This document shows positions 59,931-64,000 of a stretch of 64,000 nucleotides of DNA, piece by piece. The position numbers and the translations under genes are program-made. Where the stretch lies: the NCBI GenBank assembly GCA_023433925.1, contig JAEYTO010000024.1, positions 1 to 64,000 on the forward strand. The letters run 5' to 3'. The notes below the pieces were generated by a model that saw only the letters and a program-made list of their open reading frames with translations, ran no database searches and was not told the DNA's origin. This DNA comes from Pseudomonadota bacterium (GTDB lineage Bacteria; Desulfobacterota; Desulfovibrionia; Desulfovibrionales; Desulfovibrionaceae). Position 1 is the stretch's first letter, and each line of letters starts with the position of its first letter.

Positions 59931-60908
59931 ATGAGCAAGATTCTAAGCCAAGACGAGGTCGATGCCCTGCTTCGGGGTCTCTCCGGAGGAGAGGTCGAGG
60001 CCGAGGAGGAGTCCTTCCAGGAGGACGACGGGGCGGTAACCTTCGACCTGTCGAACCAGGACCGCATCATCCGCGGCCGCATGCCGGTCATGGAGATCAT
60101 CAACGACCGCTTCGCGCGGCTGGCCACCAATGCCCTGGCCAACGCCATGCGCAAGCGCGTGGACGTGAACCCGATCTCCATCGATATGTCCAAGTTCGGC
60201 GACTTCATGCGCTCGCTGCCCGTGCCCACGAGCATCAACATCTTCAAGATGGAGCCCCTGCGCGGCAACGCCCTGTGCGTGGTCGATTCGCGGCTCGTGT
60301 TCGCGCTCGTGGAGAACTTCTTCGGCGGCTCGGGCACGCAGCCCAAGGTCGAAGGCCGCGACTTCACGCACATCGAGCAGGCCATCATCGGCAAGGTCGT
60401 GGACTTGGCCCTGACCAACTTCGAGGAGGCCTGGGCTCCGGTGCACGAGGTGCACATCGAGACCGTGCGCACCGAGATCAACCCCCAGTTCGCCGCCATC
60501 GTGCCGCCCAGCGAGGTGGTCGTGGTGGTCACCTTCGAGGTGGAGCTGGAGAACGCCATCGGCTCGTTCATCGTCTGTCTGCCCTACGCGACCATCGAGC
60601 CCATACGCGGCAAGCTCTACGCATCCTTCCAGTCGGAGCGCCTGGAGGTGGACCACGCGTGGATCTCGCGCTTCAAGGAGCGCATGATGGAGACGCCCGT
60701 GGAGATGGTCGTGCGCATCGGCAACACCACGATCACCGGCCGTCAGCTCCTGAACATGGACGTGGGAGACATCCTGCTCCTGGACACGGACGTGGACGAC
60801 CTGCTCGTCGCGGAGATCGAAGGCGTGCGCAAGTTCCACGGCATACCTGGGCGGGTCAAGGGCAACCGCGCCTTCCAGGTGCTCAAGGAAGAAGAAGTCA
60901 GATTCTGA
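59931..60908 (+). CDS. fliM: Flagellar motor switch protein FliM
   Basis: A 325-residue C-ring protein. The N-terminus starts MSKILSQDEVDALLRGLSGG, the segment family members use near the CheY-P-binding region. The middle CheC-like domain holds the FGGSGT motif near 134, and the C-terminal SpoA domain ends KFHGIPGRVKGNRAFQVL. It switches rotation direction. ATG 59931 is the family start. fliN follows 30 bp later. Confidence 0.94.
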   Translation: MSKILSQDEVDALLRGLSGGEVEAEEESFQEDDGAVTFDLSNQDRIIRGRMPVMEIINDRFARLATNALANAMRKRVDVNPISIDMSKFGDFMRSLPVPTSINIFKMEPLRGNALCVVDSRLVFALVENFFGGSGTQPKVEGRDFTHIEQAIIGKVVDLALTNFEEAWAPVHEVHIETVRTEINPQFAAIVPPSEVVVVVTFEVELENAIGSFIVCLPYATIEPIRGKLYASFQSERLEVDHAWISRFKERMMETPVEMVVRIGNTTITGRQLLNMDVGDILLLDTDVDDLLVAEIEGVRKFHGIPGRVKGNRAFQVLKEEEVRF

Positions 60909-60938
60909 AGATAACGACAACAAGGGACGGATACAGGC

Positions 60939-61505
60939 ATGACCCCCGATCAATTCGATCAGGACAAGCTGGCTGATGAGTGGGCCGCGGCCCTTTCCGA
61001 TCAGGATGAGGACTCCGGCGACGCTGGCGCCCAGGCCCTGGGCTCCGACGATCTCGCCCCTGCCGCCAATGGCGGCGGCTCCGGCTCGGACGACCTCGCC
61101 GACGAGTGGGCCAAGGCCCTAGCCAGCGAGGAGGAGCAGAACATCAAGGCCGAGAAGCGCCAGGAGTTCCTGTCCTCCAAGAGCAAGAACGCGGAATTCA
61201 AGGATTTGACGCAGGAAGCCAAAACCATGCGGCCCGACCAGACAAAGCGCGACCTGGATTTCATCCTGGACATTCCGCTTGAGGTCTCGGCCGAGCTTGG
61301 CCGCACACGGCTGCTCATCAACGAGCTCCTGCAGCTCGGCCAGGGCTCCGTCGTCGAGCTGAACAAGCTGGCCGGCGAGCCGCTGGAGATCTACGTCAAC
61401 GGCAAGCTCGTGGCGCGCGGCGAGGCCGTGGTCATCAACGAGAAGTTCGGCATCCGCCTGACGGACATAATCAGCCCCATCGAGCGGGTGAAGCAGCTTG
61501 GATAG
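60939..61505 (+). CDS. fliN: Flagellar motor switch protein FliN (with extended N-terminus)
   Basis: A 188-residue C-ring/export protein. The C-terminal SpoA domain (about 105-185: LDFILDIPLEVSAELGRTRL to IRLTDIISPIERVKQLG) is typical FliN. The N-terminal 100 residues are an acidic, flexible extension in which a LADEWAxAL motif occurs twice (about 11-19 and 52-60). FliN binds FliM and FliH; the repeats could be extra docking motifs, which is inference. Confidence 0.93.
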   Translation: MTPDQFDQDKLADEWAAALSDQDEDSGDAGAQALGSDDLAPAANGGGSGSDDLADEWAKALASEEEQNIKAEKRQEFLSSKSKNAEFKDLTQEAKTMRPDQTKRDLDFILDIPLEVSAELGRTRLLINELLQLGQGSVVELNKLAGEPLEIYVNGKLVARGEAVVINEKFGIRLTDIISPIERVKQLG

Positions 61506-61512
61506 CCAGGCC

Positions 61513-61854
61513 ATGCCCCAGGGCAGCTACCTCGTGGACCTGCTCCAGGTCGGCGGGGCGCTGCTCCTGCTCCTGGGCGTCCTTTTCCTGGCGCTGTACC
61601 TGCTCAAGCGCTACGGCCCTCGGGCCGGCCTGGGCGTCTTCGGGCGTGGAGAACTCAAGCTGGAAGGTCAGCTGGCCCTGGGACCGCGCCGGAGCGTGGT
61701 CGTGGTCCGCTATTTGAATAAGCGCCTGGTGCTCGGCGTGACTGAAACGAGCATCAACCTGCTCACGGAGATGGAACCAGGCCATGACCCTGAAAGCGCT
61801 GATTTCGCGGATACCCTGGCCAGGCAAACTGGCCGGGACGCTCCTCGCCCTTAG
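61513..61854 (+). CDS. fliO: Flagellar biosynthesis protein FliO
   Basis: A 113-residue single-pass membrane protein with its TM at about 10-32 (LQVGGALLLLLGVLFLALYL) and a cytoplasmic SH3-like FliO domain (GRGELKLEGQLALGPRRSVV). It chaperones FliP into the export gate. ATG 61513 is 7 bp after the fliN stop. It overlaps fliP by 71 bp. Confidence 0.85.
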   Translation: MPQGSYLVDLLQVGGALLLLLGVLFLALYLLKRYGPRAGLGVFGRGELKLEGQLALGPRRSVVVVRYLNKRLVLGVTETSINLLTEMEPGHDPESADFADTLARQTGRDAPRP

Positions 61855-62581
61855 CCTGGCCGGCCTTGTCCTGGCGCCGGGGCTGGCCCTGGCGCAGCAG
61901 GCCGCCCCGCACTTCTCCATGACCATCTCGGGTGGGCAGCCCGAGCCCGAGCAGGTTTCGCTCCTGCTCGAGATCATCTTCCTCATGACGGTCCTGTCGC
62001 TTGCGCCGGCGATCATCATGACCATGACCTCGTTCACGCGCATCATCATCGTCTTCCATTTCCTGCGCCAGGCCCTGGGCACGCAGCAGATGCCTCCGGG
62101 GCAGATCATGATCAGCCTGGCCATCTTCATGACCTTCGTCATCATGGCGCCGACGGCCATGGAGATCAACAACACGGCCCTGCAGCCGTACATGGAGGAG
62201 CGCATCGGCTTCAGCGAGGCTCTGGACAAGGCCCAGAAGCCCCTGCGCGAGTTCATGTTCAAGCACACGCGCGAGAAGGACCTGTCGGTCTTCTACTCCA
62301 TCGCCAAGATCGAGCGGCCGCAGAGCCGCGAGCAGGTGCCGACCATGCTCCTGACGGCGGCCTTCGTCATCAGCGAGCTCAAGACGGGCTTCACCATCGG
62401 CTTCCTCATCTACATCCCGTTCCTCATCCTGGACATGGTCGTGGCCTCGACCCTCCTGGCCATGGGCATGATGATGCTCCCGCCGGTCATGATCTCGCTG
62501 CCGTTCAAGATACTGCTCTTCGTCATGGTCGACGGCTGGAACCTCCTGACCGCCTCCCTCGTGAACAGCTTTGCCAAGTAG
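61784..62581 (+). CDS. fliP: Flagellar export-gate protein FliP
   Basis: A 265-residue protein with a cleavable signal (about 1-38) and four export-gate helices. Family signatures are FTRIIIVFHFLRQALGTQQMPP near 85-106 and the C-terminal DMVVASTLLAMGMMMLPPVM. With FliQ and FliR it forms the core of the flagellar secretion pore. The start lies inside fliO. Confidence 0.95.
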   Translation: MTLKALISRIPWPGKLAGTLLALSLAGLVLAPGLALAQQAAPHFSMTISGGQPEPEQVSLLLEIIFLMTVLSLAPAIIMTMTSFTRIIIVFHFLRQALGTQQMPPGQIMISLAIFMTFVIMAPTAMEINNTALQPYMEERIGFSEALDKAQKPLREFMFKHTREKDLSVFYSIAKIERPQSREQVPTMLLTAAFVISELKTGFTIGFLIYIPFLILDMVVASTLLAMGMMMLPPVMISLPFKILLFVMVDGWNLLTASLVNSFAK

Positions 62582-62602
62582 GCATCCGCCCGGAGTAGCG
62601 CC

Positions 62603-62872
62603 ATGACCCCTGAATTCGTCATCGGCTTCGCCCGCCAGGCCATAGAACTGACGCTCATGATCTCGCTGCCGCTGCTCGGCATCGGCATGTTCGTGGGCGT
62701 GCTGGTCAGCGTGCTCCAGGCCGCCACCCAGATCCAGGAGATGACGCTGACCTTCGTGCCCAAGATCGTGGCTATTTTCCTCGCGCTGCTGATCTTCTTT
62801 CCATGGATCATGAACAAGATGATCACCTATACACGCGACCTGCTCATCAACTTTCCCAGCTGGATCAACTAG
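62603..62872 (+). CDS. fliQ: Flagellar export-gate protein FliQ
   Basis: An 89-residue protein with two transmembrane helices (about 15-40 and 50-75). The sequence ISLPLLGIGMFVGVLVSVLQ-AATQIQEMTLTFVPK (split here) is the FliQ signature. It completes the fliO-P-Q run; fliR is not in the window. It overlaps the convergent rlmB end by 8 bp. Confidence 0.94.
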   Translation: MTPEFVIGFARQAIELTLMISLPLLGIGMFVGVLVSVLQAATQIQEMTLTFVPKIVAIFLALLIFFPWIMNKMITYTRDLLINFPSWIN

Positions 62873-63656
62873 CCCCTCCCACCTGCCGGGCCGACGCGCG
62901 CAGCGCCACGGCCCGCGCGAAATGTCCAATGATCACGGCCCCGGCCTGAGCCACATTGAGGGAATCAAAGCCGTGTTGCAGGGGAATGCGCACCAGGGCG
63001 TCGCAGCGTTTGGCGACTCCCGGCCGCATGCCCTTGTCTTCGCCGCCCAGGACAAGGATCGCGGGCATGCGCGGCTCCAGGAAGAATAGATTCTCGCCTG
63101 TTTCGCCTTGGGCGCCATAGATCGTGAAGCCCGCCTCGGCGCATTCCTCCAGCGCGCGCGCAAGATTCGTGACCCGAGCCACCGGCAGGCGCAAAAGCGC
63201 GCCGGCCGAGGCCTTGAAAGCCCCGGTTCCCAGGCGCGCGGCATGGTGCTTGGGCACGAGCAGCCCAGCCCCGCCAAGGGCATGGATGGTCCGCGCCAGG
63301 GCTCCCACGTTGCCCGGATCGAGCACCTGATCCAGGGCCACCAGGAGCGGAAGTGGCGATTGGCGAGCACTTTGCAAGAGTTCGTGCAGTTCCGCGAAGC
63401 CCGTCTGAAAGATGTCAGCGAGAATGCCTTGATGATTGCCCGGGAAGAGCCGGTCCAGCTCGCGACGCTCGACGAACCGGAAGCGCACGCCGCTTGCGCG
63501 GCACAGATCGACGATCCGCGCGATGGCGCTCCCTTTCGCCCCTTTCTGCAACAGGACCGACTCCACGCGGTCGGGCTCCGCGGACAGCAGCTCCAGAACG
63601 GGCTTGCGCCCGGCCACGAGGTTGACGGGTTCAGACGACTGATTTTCATTGTCCAT
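62865..63656 (-). CDS. rlmB: 23S rRNA 2'-O-methyltransferase of the SpoU/TrmH family (RlmB-like)
   Basis: A 263-residue SPOUT methyltransferase. An N-terminal substrate-binding domain (NLVAGRKPVLELLSAEP), then DPGNVGALARTIHALG (motif 1), ILVLGGEDKGM (motif 2) and IPLQHGFDSLNVAQAGAVII (motif 3) form the knot. RlmB modifies G2251 in 23S rRNA; close relatives modify tRNA. ATG 63656 follows GGAGGTG. It converges on fliQ. Confidence 0.9.
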   Translation of the reverse strand: MDNENQSSEPVNLVAGRKPVLELLSAEPDRVESVLLQKGAKGSAIARIVDLCRASGVRFRFVERRELDRLFPGNHQGILADIFQTGFAELHELLQSARQSPLPLLVALDQVLDPGNVGALARTIHALGGAGLLVPKHHAARLGTGAFKASAGALLRLPVARVTNLARALEECAEAGFTIYGAQGETGENLFFLEPRMPAILVLGGEDKGMRPGVAKRCDALVRIPLQHGFDSLNVAQAGAVIIGHFARAVALRASARQVGGAS

Positions 63657-63890
63657 GAAGCACCTCCAGGGGCGCAAGTGCGCCCGGCTATCCTTATATG
63701 CGCGGCAATGGCGGTTGCAAACCCATGGACAATCAGCTAGGGACGGGCGTTAAGCCCTGATGGGCATGGGCTCTCCAGGCGGATGCGGGCCCATGCGCCG
63801 CTCAGCAGGCCCGAGCATGGGCAGAGCATATTGTATCTAGCGCACGCACGACCAAAGCGAACGTATAACTCGGGTTGCGGGAGCCACCAC

Positions 63891-64000
63891 ATGAGGATTC
63901 TGTCCACGGTCTTGATCGTTCTCTGCCTGTCCATCACGGCCTGCGCCTCGCGCGATACAGGTCAGGATCTCGCGGCCCGCGGGGACGATGTTCAGCTCAA
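63891..64000 (+). CDS. Lipoprotein, 5' end only (cut by the window)
   Basis: At least 36 residues: MRILSTVLIVLCLSITACAS is a lipoprotein signal with lipobox ITAC (Cys about 18), followed by a polar mature start RDTGQDLAARGDDVQL. Family cannot be told from this stretch. GGGAG lies upstream. The 63657-63890 gap before it shows no gene. Confidence 0.65.
   Translation, partial: MRILSTVLIVLCLSITACASRDTGQDLAARGDDVQL

Noticed and set aside
63737..63937. A minus-strand frame near the right edge
   Set aside because: It overlaps the start of the plus-strand lipoprotein, which has a proper signal peptide and ribosome site.
1..64000. CRISPR arrays or rRNA genes
   Set aside because: No regularly spaced 25-40 bp repeats and no conserved rRNA segments were seen anywhere in the window.

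Overview
The window looks like chromosomal DNA of a high-GC anaerobic deltaproteobacterium close to Desulfovibrio (Desulfovibrionaceae). The clues are a rubredoxin-ferritin pair, divergent type I and type III glutamine synthetases, a sensor kinase with a c-type haem motif, and a motA-motB-motB-fliL-fliM-fliN-fliO-fliP-fliQ cluster. The genus is inferred from gene content only; no rRNA is present.

Layout. 1-16.6 kb is core chromosome: a quinone-oxidoreductase-type dehydrogenase, a yqjD-yqjE-yqjK membrane-stress operon, a dynamin-like GTPase, rubredoxin and ferritin, a cupin regulator beside an acyl-CoA synthetase, the two glutamine synthetases, an outer-membrane-like protein, a TPP-riboswitch-controlled cytX-thiM operon, and a YhcH-family gene. 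16.6-34.1 kb is an integrated mobilizable element, AT-richer than its surroundings in most parts. It is bounded by a perfect 57-bp repeat of the 3' part of a tRNA-Leu(UAA) gene. It carries a tyrosine integrase beside the tRNA, an AlpA-like DNA-binding protein, a MobC/MobA relaxase module with a candidate oriT, a type I restriction system (hsdR-hsdM-hsdS) with an Mrr-like endonuclease, a pentapeptide-repeat protein, a HigB-like toxin with a HigA-ImmA/IrrE partner, and a three-gene cassette of a thymidylate-synthase homologue, a uracil-DNA-glycosylase-like protein and a protein resembling alpha-glutamyl/putrescinyl-thymine pyrophosphorylases. 34.2-64 kb returns to core chromosome: an EF-hand lipoprotein, an FtsX-family permease, a TetR regulator, two NtrC-type two-component systems, a glycosyltransferase with a small broken copy of its start, an aspartate-type aminotransferase, pyridoxal kinase, an MrfA-MrfB-like helicase-exonuclease fusion, topoisomerase I, Era, a YggS-type PLP protein, the flagellar motor/switch/export genes, and RlmB.

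Most noteworthy. The best candidate for a little-described system is the island cassette at 29909-32657. Its thymidylate-synthase-like enzyme keeps the catalytic residues but has Asp where thymidylate synthase has the substrate-selecting Asn, the change known from dCMP hydroxymethylase. With a UDG-like protein and a pyrophosphorylase-like protein downstream, this suggests pyrimidine hypermodification or removal. The same island carries a possible modification-sensing Mrr enzyme. Other points of interest are the helicase-exonuclease fusion whose linker is encoded by a nest of intergenic-type hairpins, a family of dispersed double hairpins, a MITE-like element between fliL and fliM, and a parS-like palindrome near 41.3 kb.

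Integration. Chromosomal genes are mostly in short operons closed by GC-rich hairpins. The island reads as four modules (mobilization, restriction, toxin-antitoxin, base-modification cassette) whose base composition differs, so it was probably assembled stepwise.
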